Shown here: positions 1 through 5,715 of the stretch, in pieces
How the letters are laid out: each line of letters opens with the position of its first letter
Position numbering within the stretch: the stretch's first letter is position 1
Source: an uncultured Oscillospiraceae bacterium
GTDB taxonomy: Bacteria > Bacillota > Clostridia > Oscillospirales > Acutalibacteraceae
NCBI GenBank assembly: GCA_900548085.1
Contig: URJF01000063.1
Span: 1 to 8,086 of the forward strand
Reading direction: 5' to 3'
DNA length: 8,086 bases
Translations under genes and position numbers: made by a program
Notes under the pieces: generated by a model
What the model was told of the DNA's origin: nothing
The model's database searches: none
What the model saw: the letters and a program-made list of their open reading frames with translations, nothing else

Positions 1-12
1 GAAGAGGACTAA
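1..12 (+). CDS. Possible last codons of rpoA (RNA polymerase alpha), partial
   Basis: Read from base 1, the window gives Glu-Glu-Asp followed by a TAA stop, just ahead of the rplQ ribosome binding site. In most bacteria rpoA lies directly upstream of rplQ, and alpha subunits often end in acidic residues, so this is probably its C-terminus. Three codons cannot identify a gene. The assignment rests on conserved gene order and could be wrong. Confidence 0.4.
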   Translation, partial: EED

Positions 13-26
13 AGGAGGGAATTTCA

Positions 27-368
27 ATGCCAGGTAGCAGAAAGCTGGGCCGCCCAACTGATCACAGACAGGCTATGCTCAGAGGATTAGTTACTTATCT
101 TTTAGAAAACGGCAAGATTGAAACAACCGTTACCAGAGCAAAAGAGGTTCGTGCAATGGCAGAGAGAATGATTACTCTCGGCAAAAACGACACTCTCCAT
201 TCAAGAAGACAGGTTCTTTCTTATGTAACAAAGGAAGATGTTACTAAGAAGCTGTTTGACGAGATTGCTCCAAAGTATGCAGACAAAAACGGTGGTTACA
301 CTCGTATAATTAAAACAGGCCCTCGTCGTGGTGACGCAGCAGAAATGTGCATCATTGAGCTTGTTTGA
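27..368 (+). CDS. rplQ: 50S ribosomal protein L17
   Basis: This is L17 (bL17), a large-subunit ribosomal protein. At 113 residues it is slightly shorter than the Bacillus (about 120) and E. coli (about 127) proteins, and it is complete. Family hallmarks are visible: the N-terminal KLGR block (residues 6-9) followed by R-x-AMLRGL (14-21), the ETTVTRAKEVR segment (32-42), and the C-terminal YTRI-K-GPRRGDAAEM-IIEL region. An AAAGGAGGG ribosome binding site (11-19) sits 7 bases before the ATG, which fixes the start. It is the last gene of the ribosomal protein operon, since a strong hairpin terminator follows 15 bases after the stop. In many Clostridia an ecf/truA/rplM cluster follows rplQ. Here the operon ends and an unrelated minus-strand gene follows. 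Confidence 0.97.
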   Translation: MPGSRKLGRPTDHRQAMLRGLVTYLLENGKIETTVTRAKEVRAMAERMITLGKNDTLHSRRQVLSYVTKEDVTKKLFDEIAPKYADKNGGYTRIIKTGPRRGDAAEMCIIELV

Positions 369-382
369 TTTTTAACTAAACA

Positions 383-423
383 AAAACAGCCTTTCGCTTT
401 TGCGATTGGCTGTTTTATTTTTT
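383..423. terminator. Rho-independent terminator, probably bidirectional
   Basis: A 9-bp stem pairs AAAACAGCC (383-391) with GGCTGTTTT (408-416). After a 2x2 internal loop, an inner TCGC/GCGA stem (394-397 with 402-405) closes a TTTT loop. On the plus strand a T-run (418-423) follows, ending the rplQ operon. Read on the minus strand, the same stem is followed by TTTTTGTTT, so it can also end the convergent gene whose stop codon is at 499. Confidence 0.9.
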
Positions 424-430
424 ATTACTC

Positions 431-460
431 GGGTCTAAATCTTATTTTTGTTTACGACCC
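431..460. repeat. Stem-loop between convergent genes
   Basis: GGGTCTAAA (431-439) pairs with TTTACGACCC (451-460) as a 9-bp stem with one bulged C (455) and an 11-base loop. No T-run follows on either strand, so it does not look like a terminator. A short direct repeat, CCGATA at 467-472 and 484-489, lies just beyond it. Its function is unknown. It may be a 3' stabilising structure for the minus-strand mRNA or the edge of an old insertion. Confidence 0.45.
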
Positions 461-498
461 AAAATACCGATAACTAGTCGACGCCGATATTTTTGCAA

Positions 499-1263
499 TC
501 ATAAATAATACTCCAAATTTGCATTTACAAAGCTACCTTCATATTTACCCCATTTATTTAAATCAATACCATAAACTCCGTAATATGCGTTACATTCAGG
601 CAACTCGTTTTGATGCAAAATGATATCAAAGCTACTATTATTGTATTCTTTAATGAATGCAGTACCAAGTTTCGTCATGTAATTTTTGAATTTAGAATTC
701 ATATCACCGACATATAATGAATTCGTGTATTTATTTTTATTTCTTGTTTCATCGATATACTGTCCGATATTGTTTGTTTTAATAAATACCTCACCTGCTT
801 TTCCGGCTTTTATAATTTCGTTGACATTATCCTTTGTCCAAACAACATTCTTATATCTGTCTTTTTCTTTGTTATATATTCCGTAAGTGGCTGCAGCGCC
901 AACATTTACCATATTAATATTTTTATCAACATTGTATTGTAATTCATTAGTTATCCATTCAGAAACATCTTTCATTTGATAAGAATCATAATAATTAAAA
1001 TCCATAAATTCTACTATAAATTTTCTTCCGTTTTTATTGAATTCATAAACCAACTGAGAGTCGTGCCATACGACATCCCAATAGTTAATATCATAAGCAA
1101 AGTACCCCGGGTGATATTCGGCAATTTTATAATCGCTGAATTTTGTGTCATATTTATGTGATAAATAAATTTTTGGAAAAACGGAAACGAATAATATTGT
1201 TGTGATAATGTATAATAAAAATACTATTATTATGAATTTCTTAAAAAGTATTTTTTTATTCAT
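499..1263 (-). CDS. Hypothetical membrane-anchored protein, AT-rich
   Basis: I do not recognise this 254-residue protein. It begins with a Lys-rich stretch (residues 3-9) and one hydrophobic segment (about 10-29), then a long polar part rich in Tyr, Asn, Lys and Asp. This suggests a single N-terminal anchor or uncleaved signal with the bulk outside the cytoplasm. No lipobox, catalytic motif or repeat is evident. Aromatic residues are frequent, for example YHPGYFAYD and FMDFNYYD. Hand counts on three 60-base lines gave 18-35% G+C, well below the purine genes (42-53% on two sampled lines), and codon choice is strongly A/T-ending. This fits recent acquisition or weak expression. The start is set by a GAAGGGAG ribosome binding site (1276-1283 on the plus strand) about 12 bases upstream, a rather long spacing. 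It is transcribed alone, convergent with rplQ and divergent from the LRR gene. Confidence 0.7.
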   Translation of the reverse strand: MNKKILFKKFIIIVFLLYIITTILFVSVFPKIYLSHKYDTKFSDYKIAEYHPGYFAYDINYWDVVWHDSQLVYEFNKNGRKFIVEFMDFNYYDSYQMKDVSEWITNELQYNVDKNINMVNVGAAATYGIYNKEKDRYKNVVWTKDNVNEIIKAGKAGEVFIKTNNIGQYIDETRNKNKYTNSLYVGDMNSKFKNYMTKLGTAFIKEYNNSSFDIILHQNELPECNAYYGVYGIDLNKWGKYEGSFVNANLEYYL

Positions 1264-1289
1264 TTTCGAGTATGTCTCCCTTCATTAGC

Positions 1290-1298
1290 ACTATATCA
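1290..1298 (-). promoter_or_regulatory. Possible extended -10 promoter of the minus-strand gene
   Basis: Reading the minus strand, TATAGT (1295 to 1290) is preceded by TGA, giving an extended -10 TGnTATAGT. No good -35 is seen at 17 bases; TTTTAA is the closest. Transcription would begin near 1283, at the edge of the ribosome binding site, giving a very short leader of about 20 bases. The site lies close to the gene and in the right orientation, but the evidence is a single hexamer. Confidence 0.35.
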
Positions 1299-1320
1299 CA
1301 AAACTAATTAGATTAAAAGT

Positions 1321-1401
1321 ACAAAATCGGAAGTTATTAAAGGCGTTTGGATAGCCGATGAGAACAGCTCACTCATGCAAAATGGTACAAGCGGTTTGTG
1401 A
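1321..1401 (+). pseudogene. Possible coding remnant (tail of a lost gene)
   Basis: In one frame this stretch reads as an unbroken peptide of 26 codons ending at TGA (1399-1401), containing GVWIADENSSLMQNG, which looks protein-like. There is no start codon with a ribosome binding site, and a stop lies only 12 bases upstream of the region. A terminator-like palindrome follows 23 bases after the stop. It may be the 3' end of a decayed gene. A chance open frame of this length is also quite possible. Confidence 0.15.
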
Positions 1402-1424
1402 AAACAAAATAATATAAAGGTGCA

Positions 1425-1451
1425 AAGGCGGTGTAAATTTTACACTGCCTT
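1425..1451. repeat. Near-perfect 27-base palindrome upstream of the LRR gene promoter
   Basis: The left arm AAGGCGGTGTAAA (1425-1437) mirrors the right arm TTTACACTGCCTT (1439-1451) about a central T. The only non-Watson-Crick position is G1430 opposite T1446. The palindrome ends 3 bases before the -35 element of the LRR gene. As DNA it could be a dimeric regulator site. As RNA it folds into a stable hairpin followed by ACTTGTTTTTG, so it could also be a leftover terminator of an upstream transcript. The sequence does not decide between these. Confidence 0.6.
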
Positions 1452-1453
1452 AC

Positions 1454-1482
1454 TTGTTTTTGTGGAAAAAATAAGGTATAAT
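1454..1482 (+). promoter_or_regulatory. Sigma-A-type promoter of the LRR/dockerin-like gene
   Basis: TTGTTT (1454-1459) and a perfect TATAAT (1477-1482) are separated by 17 bases, the optimal spacing. Transcription should begin near 1489, leaving a leader of about 19 bases with the AAAGGA ribosome binding site (1493-1498). The 27-base palindrome abuts the -35 side. Confidence 0.75.
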
Positions 1483-1507
1483 TATCTGTACGAAAGGATG
1501 TGACGGA

Positions 1508-3409
1508 ATGAAAAAAATTATAAGTATATTTCTTACTGTTGTTATTATGCTTGCTGCACTTTTTTGCGTAGGCAATGTTTATGCCGCCGTTCCTACTTCG
1601 GATATTACTCGTACTCAGTTGGGTGCATCGGATACTTATTACAGCTATTCCGTTGCTGACGGAACATTGACTATAGACGGTGTGGGCAACACTCCGGATT
1701 TTTCCAATCGTGAGAGCTCATTGCCTTGGTATAACTGGCGTGGAACAATCAAAAAAGTTGTTGTTGCATCCGGTGTATCTTCTATAGGCAACTATATGCT
1801 TTATCAGGTGAGAGCTACCGAGATTATTTTGCCGGAGACTGTCAGACGATTAGGCAAATATTCCTGTGCCTATACAATCAATGTAAAAGAATGGATTGTG
1901 CCATTCGGTGTTACAACTATAGATGACTATGCCTTCAGTGCGTGCATCGGTATGACTGCAGTGCATTTGCCGGAATCATTGCAGACCATAGGCTCGTATG
2001 CTTTTAATAACTGTAATGCGCTCGCTTCTGTAACGCTACCGTCGAGCTTAGTTTCGGTGGGGAATTATGCTTTTAAGAATTGCAACTCTATGACAAGTGT
2101 CGATTATGCATCACTTTCTTCCGCCGTGAAGTTTGGTGACTACGCTTTTTTGACCTGTGCTAAGTTGGAAAATCTTACTATGCCGGCTAATGCAACATTA
2201 GGTACAAGAGCCTATGGCTACAAGAGTACATCCGTGGCTTATGATGTCTGTACAATGAATGTGTATCCGGGGTCTGCCGGTTCAGATTATGCGGACGCTA
2301 ATGATATAGAATATACAACATATACAGCAATTCCCACCCGATGCGGTATTGTTTTTGATACGGTGTTCACTGCCGATAATATGGAAGATGATATTACATA
2401 CAGCTTTACGCCCGACAGTGACGGCGAGTATTGCTTTTATACCTACGGCAATGTTGACACAAAGGGTAAGCTGAGCCTAAACAATACAACTTTGGCAGAG
2501 GCTGACGATGTGTCGGATAATAATAGGAATTTTTCGCTATCCTCTAAACTTTCAGCCGGAAAGACTTACACCGTTTCTGTCAGCACTGTAAAAGCTACAG
2601 GCACAACTCACCTTATGATTTTGCCTGTAGGTGTAAAATCCGTAACTACCGAGGGTACGGTGTGTATGTCTCTGGTTAATACTACCGAAAAAGATGATTA
2701 CCGCTACTTTGATATGAATGATAAAAAACTGCTCTATGTAACCTATACAGTGCAGTATAACAACGGCTTTGAGCACAAAACTCTGTACAGCGGTTTTTAT
2801 GGCGGTCAGCCAATGAAATATGTGGATGAGCAGGACACAAAGCATTTGACCTGCGGAGATAATATTGCAAAAATGAGCATTGCCGGAACTACTGCGGATT
2901 TTTCAGTTCGAGTAGCACACGGCTATTCTGAGAGCGTTGTTGAGCCTACGGAAGACGAAAAGGGATATACTCTCTACACCTGCCTGATTTGTGGTGACAG
3001 TTACAAAACAGATTATGTGGACAGCCCCGCTGTTCAGATTACGGGCAAGTGTGTACTTTCCGAGACTATACTCGACGAGCATAGTCACAATGTTCCTTAC
3101 CATTCGGCGTACATAACCGTGGATAACAGAAGATACGAGGTTGCTAAGGACGGCTCCTGGTCGGTCAACACATTTACCAATAAAAAAGTAACCCTAACAT
3201 TTAACAATATGTACGGAAAGAATTGCAAGGTCAATGTTACGGTGGGCAATGACAGCGTTGACTACGGTACTGTTGCTTTGGATGGCTATGACATAAACAA
3301 GGACGGAATAGTAAACGCTCGTGACTATGCTATCTATTATCGTGAGCTGAGAGATGAATTGGGCAATGATTATTGGCAGTTTGCCGATAATTTCTTGTTA
3401 TACTACTAA
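1508..3409 (+). CDS. Secreted BspA-type leucine-rich repeat protein with dockerin-like C-terminal loop
   Basis: This is a 633-residue exported protein. Residues 1-26 form a signal peptide: Lys-Lys, a hydrophobic core, then cleavage probably after VYA. Residues 40-75 resemble the YSVADGTLTIDGVG lead-in common before such repeats. BspA-type (LRR_5) repeats of about 23 residues run from about 89 to 230, best seen as IGSYAFNNCNALASVTLPSSL (161-181) and VGNYAFKNCNSMTSVDY (184-200). They are capped by the VYPGSAGSDYADANDIEY segment (252-269). Residues 280-375 look like a beta-sandwich. A short zinc-ribbon-like module follows (H471, then C492-x-x-C495). A second beta domain spans about 510-588. D595, N597, D599, N603 and D606 form one dockerin-type calcium loop. 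A standard dockerin has two such loops; here the protein ends 27 residues after D606. The start is supported by AAAGGA 9 bases upstream. Ligands are unknown; roles in adhesion or cell-surface assembly are inferred from the family. Confidence 0.88.
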   Translation: MKKIISIFLTVVIMLAALFCVGNVYAAVPTSDITRTQLGASDTYYSYSVADGTLTIDGVGNTPDFSNRESSLPWYNWRGTIKKVVVASGVSSIGNYMLYQVRATEIILPETVRRLGKYSCAYTINVKEWIVPFGVTTIDDYAFSACIGMTAVHLPESLQTIGSYAFNNCNALASVTLPSSLVSVGNYAFKNCNSMTSVDYASLSSAVKFGDYAFLTCAKLENLTMPANATLGTRAYGYKSTSVAYDVCTMNVYPGSAGSDYADANDIEYTTYTAIPTRCGIVFDTVFTADNMEDDITYSFTPDSDGEYCFYTYGNVDTKGKLSLNNTTLAEADDVSDNNRNFSLSSKLSAGKTYTVSVSTVKATGTTHLMILPVGVKSVTTEGTVCMSLVNTTEKDDYRYFDMNDKKLLYVTYTVQYNNGFEHKTLYSGFYGGQPMKYVDEQDTKHLTCGDNIAKMSIAGTTADFSVRVAHGYSESVVEPTEDEKGYTLYTCLICGDSYKTDYVDSPAVQITGKCVLSETILDEHSHNVPYHSAYITVDNRRYEVAKDGSWSVNTFTNKKVTLTFNNMYGKNCKVNVTVGNDSVDYGTVALDGYDINKDGIVNARDYAIYYRELRDELGNDYWQFADNFLLYY

Positions 3410-3435
3410 AAGAGTGCATTATTGCGCTCTTTTTT
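3408..3435 (+). terminator. Rho-independent terminator of the LRR gene
   Basis: AAAAGAGTGC (3408-3417) pairs with GCGCTCTTTT (3424-3433) with one G-T wobble and a 6-base loop, followed by a T-run ending at 3435. The stem begins inside the TAA stop codon. It separates the LRR gene from the purine operon, whose promoter begins 11 bases later. Confidence 0.9.
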
Positions 3436-3445
3436 AGTTTTATTA

Positions 3446-3474
3446 TTGCAATCACATTGGTGACAATGTATAAT
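3446..3474 (+). promoter_or_regulatory. Promoter of the purine operon
   Basis: TTGCAA (3446-3451; 4 of 6 consensus) and a perfect TATAAT (3469-3474) are 17 bases apart. The start of transcription should be near 3481, giving a leader of about 28 bases that is too short for a riboswitch. A GGAGG ribosome binding site (3498-3502) precedes purE. This is the only convincing promoter between 3436 and 7710, so purE to purD are probably co-transcribed. Confidence 0.75.
3454..3469. promoter_or_regulatory. Candidate operator within the purE promoter spacer
   Basis: A perfect inverted repeat, ACATTG-GTGA-CAATGT, occupies the spacer between -35 and -10 and touches the first base of the -10 hexamer. A protein bound there would block RNA polymerase, the usual place for a repressor operator. 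It does not resemble the CGAA-type PurBox of Bacillus PurR. A role in purine control is inferred from position only. Confidence 0.4.
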
Positions 3475-3508
3475 ATTATATCAACAAAATTATTATCGGA
3501 GGTAGATT

Positions 3509-4006
3509 ATGAAAAAAGTTGCTATCATTATGGGCTCGGACAGCGATTTGCCGGTTGTTACCCCTGCCATTAAGCAGTTGAAGGATTTGCAGATTGAGAC
3601 GGAGGTTCGTGTTATGTCTGCTCACAGAACCCCAAAACAGGCACAGGAGTTTGCCGAAAATGCTATCAAAAACGGCTTTGGTGTAATTATTGCGGCAGCA
3701 GGTATGGCGGCTCATTTGGGCGGCGTTTTGGCTGCATCCACAATTCTGCCGGTAATCGGTATCCCTTGCAGTGCTAAGGTGCTGGATGGTATGGACGCAA
3801 TGCTCGCTACTGTTATGATGCCTCCGGGAATTCCCGTTGCTACAGTAGGTGTAAATGCTGCTAAAAATGCGGCTCTTCTTGCGGCAGAGATTTTGGCAGT
3901 AGGTGACAGTGACCTACAGGCTAAACTTATGCAAATGCGTAAGGATATGGTTGAGCAAGTTATCCAAAAGGATATTGCTCTCCAAGAAAAAATAAAAGAA
4001 ATATAA
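3509..4006 (+). CDS. purE: PurE, 5-(carboxyamino)imidazole ribonucleotide mutase / AIR carboxylase
   Basis: PurE makes CAIR in de novo purine synthesis. Class I enzymes rearrange N5-CAIR made by PurK; class II enzymes use AIR and CO2 directly. The 165-residue protein carries the nucleotide-binding GSDSDLP (residues 9-15) and SAHRTP (37-42), both typical of class I, where class II has SAHK. The loop that reads GAGGAAHLPG in E. coli is here AAGMAAHLGG (63-72), keeping the His (69) but replacing the Gly-Gly pair and the Pro. MPPGIPVATVGV (104-115) and NAALLAAEIL (120-129) are also typical. The Lys-rich tail is about 35 residues past the core. It is first in the operon, 22 bases from purM. No purK is present in the window, so whether it acts as mutase or direct carboxylase is open. 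Confidence 0.95.
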   Translation: MKKVAIIMGSDSDLPVVTPAIKQLKDLQIETEVRVMSAHRTPKQAQEFAENAIKNGFGVIIAAAGMAAHLGGVLAASTILPVIGIPCSAKVLDGMDAMLATVMMPPGIPVATVGVNAAKNAALLAAEILAVGDSDLQAKLMQMRKDMVEQVIQKDIALQEKIKEI

Positions 4007-4027
4007 CCCCAAAGAGAGGTAAATGAT

Positions 4028-5065
4028 ATGGAAAAAAGTTTCAGCGAAAGCTATGCTGCAGCAGGCGTAGATGTTACTGCAGGATATGAGTCTGTAGAAC
4101 TCATTAAGTCCCATGTAAAGCGTACAAACATTCCCGGAGTTCTCGGCGGTATCGGCGGTTTCGGCGGTATGTTTGAGATTGGTGCAAAGGATTACAAGGA
4201 GCCTGTACTTGTTTCGGGCACAGACGGTGTCGGCACAAAGCTCAAGCTCGCTTTCCTTATGGACAAGCACGATACAATCGGTATCGACTGCGTAGCGATG
4301 TGCGTCAATGATGTCGCTTGCAGTGGTGCAAAGCCATTGTTCTTCTTGGATTATATTGCTTGCGGCAAAAATTATCCCGAAAAAATTGAGCAGATAGTAA
4401 AGGGCGTTGCAGAGGGCTGTGTTCAGGCAGGTTGTGCTCTTGTAGGCGGCGAAACAGCAGAGCATCCGGGACTTATGCCTAATGATGAATACGACCTTGC
4501 AGGCTTCACCGTAGGTATAGGCGAAAAGGACAAGCTCGTTTCGGGCAAATTCTTAAAGCAGGGTGACGCACTTATCGGCGTTGCATCATCAGGTGTGCAC
4601 AGCAACGGCTTTTCTTTGGTCAGAAAGGTTTTCAATATTAACGAAAAAAGAATAAATACCCAAATTGCAGAGCTTGGTAAAACTCTGGGAGAGGAACTTC
4701 TTACTCCTACCCGAATTTATGTTAAGCCACTGTTGGCTCTGATGGATAAGGTTAGAGTAAACGCTATCAGCCACATTACAGGCGGAGGGTTTTATGAGAA
4801 TGTTCCTCGTATGCTCAATGATAACACTTTGGCTGTTATAGAAAAAGATAAGTGCTTCAAAAAACCTATATTTGACCTTATTCAGTCGGCAGGAAACATT
4901 CCTGAGAGAGATATGTACAACACCTTCAATATGGGTACGGGTCTTGTTATTGCAGTAGACTCAGACAAGGCGGACGAGGCTGTTCGTATTCTCAATGAGT
5001 CCGGTGAGCAAGCAGCTGTAATCGGCGAAATCAAGTCCGGCGAAAAGGGAGTAGAATTATGCTGA
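4028..5065 (+). CDS. purM: Phosphoribosylformylglycinamidine cyclo-ligase (AIR synthetase)
   Basis: PurM uses ATP to close FGAM into AIR, the substrate that PurE then carboxylates. The 345-residue length matches the family (about 345). Visible signatures are the N-terminal YAAAGVD (9-15), the Gly-rich GGIGGFGGMF (40-49), the nucleotide/metal-binding SGTDGVGTKL (63-72), CVNDVACSGAKPLFFLDY (92-109), and GGETAEHPGLM (140-150). The second half has GVASSGVHSNGFSLVR and the HITGGGFYENVPRML block expected of the PurM C-terminal domain. The start is supported by AAAGAGAGG (4011-4019), 8 bases upstream. Its 3' end overlaps the start of purN by 7 bases (ATGCTGA), suggesting translational coupling of the two enzymes. 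Confidence 0.97.
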   Translation: MEKSFSESYAAAGVDVTAGYESVELIKSHVKRTNIPGVLGGIGGFGGMFEIGAKDYKEPVLVSGTDGVGTKLKLAFLMDKHDTIGIDCVAMCVNDVACSGAKPLFFLDYIACGKNYPEKIEQIVKGVAEGCVQAGCALVGGETAEHPGLMPNDEYDLAGFTVGIGEKDKLVSGKFLKQGDALIGVASSGVHSNGFSLVRKVFNINEKRINTQIAELGKTLGEELLTPTRIYVKPLLALMDKVRVNAISHITGGGFYENVPRMLNDNTLAVIEKDKCFKKPIFDLIQSAGNIPERDMYNTFNMGTGLVIAVDSDKADEAVRILNESGEQAAVIGEIKSGEKGVELC

Positions 5066-5682
5066 ACATAGCAGTATTCGTTTCCGGCGGAGGTACTAAC
5101 CTCCAAGCCTTGATAGATGCACAGGACAGAGGCGAGATAAAAAACGGAAAAATCACATTCGTTTTGGCATCTAACGAAGATGCTTACGCTCTTGAGAGAG
5201 CAAAAAAAGCGGGTATTCCTTCTGTCGTCGTAAATCGTAAGTCTTATTCTACAAAGGACGAATATGACAAAGCGATTTTGCAGGCTCTTGACGGAAAAAA
5301 TATCGACCTTATTGTTTTGGCAGGTTTCCTTTCTATTCTCGGCGAGGAGCTGGTCAATACATATAAGAACAGGATTATAAATATTCACCCGAGTCTTATT
5401 CCGCTGTTTTGCGGCGACGGATTTTATGGCAAAAAAGTACACACAGCAGTGCTCAACAGTGGAATGAAGGTTACCGGTGCAACGGCACATTTTGTGAACG
5501 AAATCACTGACGGCGGTGCGATAATACTCCAAAAGGCTGTGCCTATTGAACCGGGAGATAATGAGGATATACTCCAGTATCGAGTTATGCGTCAGGCAGA
5601 ATGGGAGATTTTGCCTAAAGCTGTGTCGCTGTTCTGCCAGGGCAGAATAAAAATCAACGGAAATAAAACAGAAATAATCTAA
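5059..5682 (+). CDS. purN: Phosphoribosylglycinamide formyltransferase (GAR transformylase)
   Basis: PurN transfers a formyl group from 10-formyltetrahydrofolate to GAR, giving FGAR. The 207-residue protein shows the phosphate-binding VSGGGTNLQAL (residues 8-18), the LAGFLSIL segment (87-94), and the catalytic triad equivalents N108, H110 (in INIHPSLIP) and D151 (in EITDGGAIIL). The loop after HPSLIP reads LFCGDGFYG (116-124), a variant I associate with Clostridia and different from the short KYPG loop of E. coli PurN. The gene starts inside purM (ATGCTGA overlap) with GGGAGTAGA just upstream in the purM coding sequence as a plausible ribosome binding site. It is not the formate-dependent PurT, which is an unrelated ATP-grasp enzyme. 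Confidence 0.96.
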   Translation: MLNIAVFVSGGGTNLQALIDAQDRGEIKNGKITFVLASNEDAYALERAKKAGIPSVVVNRKSYSTKDEYDKAILQALDGKNIDLIVLAGFLSILGEELVNTYKNRIINIHPSLIPLFCGDGFYGKKVHTAVLNSGMKVTGATAHFVNEITDGGAIILQKAVPIEPGDNEDILQYRVMRQAEWEILPKAVSLFCQGRIKINGNKTEII

Positions 5683-5703
5683 CATATACTATATATAATG
5701 TAT

Positions 5704-5710
5704 AAGAGGT
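5704..5710 (+). promoter_or_regulatory. Ribosome binding site that fixes the purO-type start
   Basis: AAGAGGT lies 6 bases (counting from its second G of GG) before the ATG at 5716. An upstream in-frame ATG at 5698 would place this site inside the coding region, and it has no purine-rich sequence ahead of it. The ATG at 5716 is therefore preferred, and the protein begins MEIKSLASEL. Confidence 0.8.
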
Positions 5711-5715
5711 GTACT

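Noticed and set aside
1195..1216. Sequence within the minus-strand gene (TGATAATGTATAATA) closely resembling the purE promoter region (TGACAATGTATAATA), possibly a second copy of the regulated promoter.
   Set aside because: It lies inside coding sequence near the start of the AT-rich gene, the inverted repeat is broken, and there is no -35 at 17 bases. Chance similarity in AT-rich DNA is the simpler explanation.
3436..3508. Possible purine riboswitch ahead of purE.
   Set aside because: The predicted leader is only about 28 bases and contains no paired elements of guanine or PRPP aptamers.
3914..4465. Minus-strand open frame of 183 codons across the purE/purM junction.
   Set aside because: It is antisense to well-supported genes, with a composition typical of a reversed coding frame.
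4882..5685. Long minus-strand open frame of 267 codons opposite purM and purN.
   Set aside because: It is fully antisense to two clear purine enzymes, its product is rich in Cys, Phe and Ser with no family features, and no ribosome binding site was seen. It is a shadow frame.
5694..5699. TATAAT between purN and the purO-type gene as an internal promoter.
   Set aside because: The hexamer 17 bases upstream (GAAATA) is not a -35 and there is no extended -10. The short gap fits read-through within the operon.
5698..5715. Upstream in-frame ATG for the purO-type gene, adding MYKRCT.
   Set aside because: The added residues would be encoded by the ribosome binding site AAGAGGT itself, and no purine-rich site precedes that ATG.
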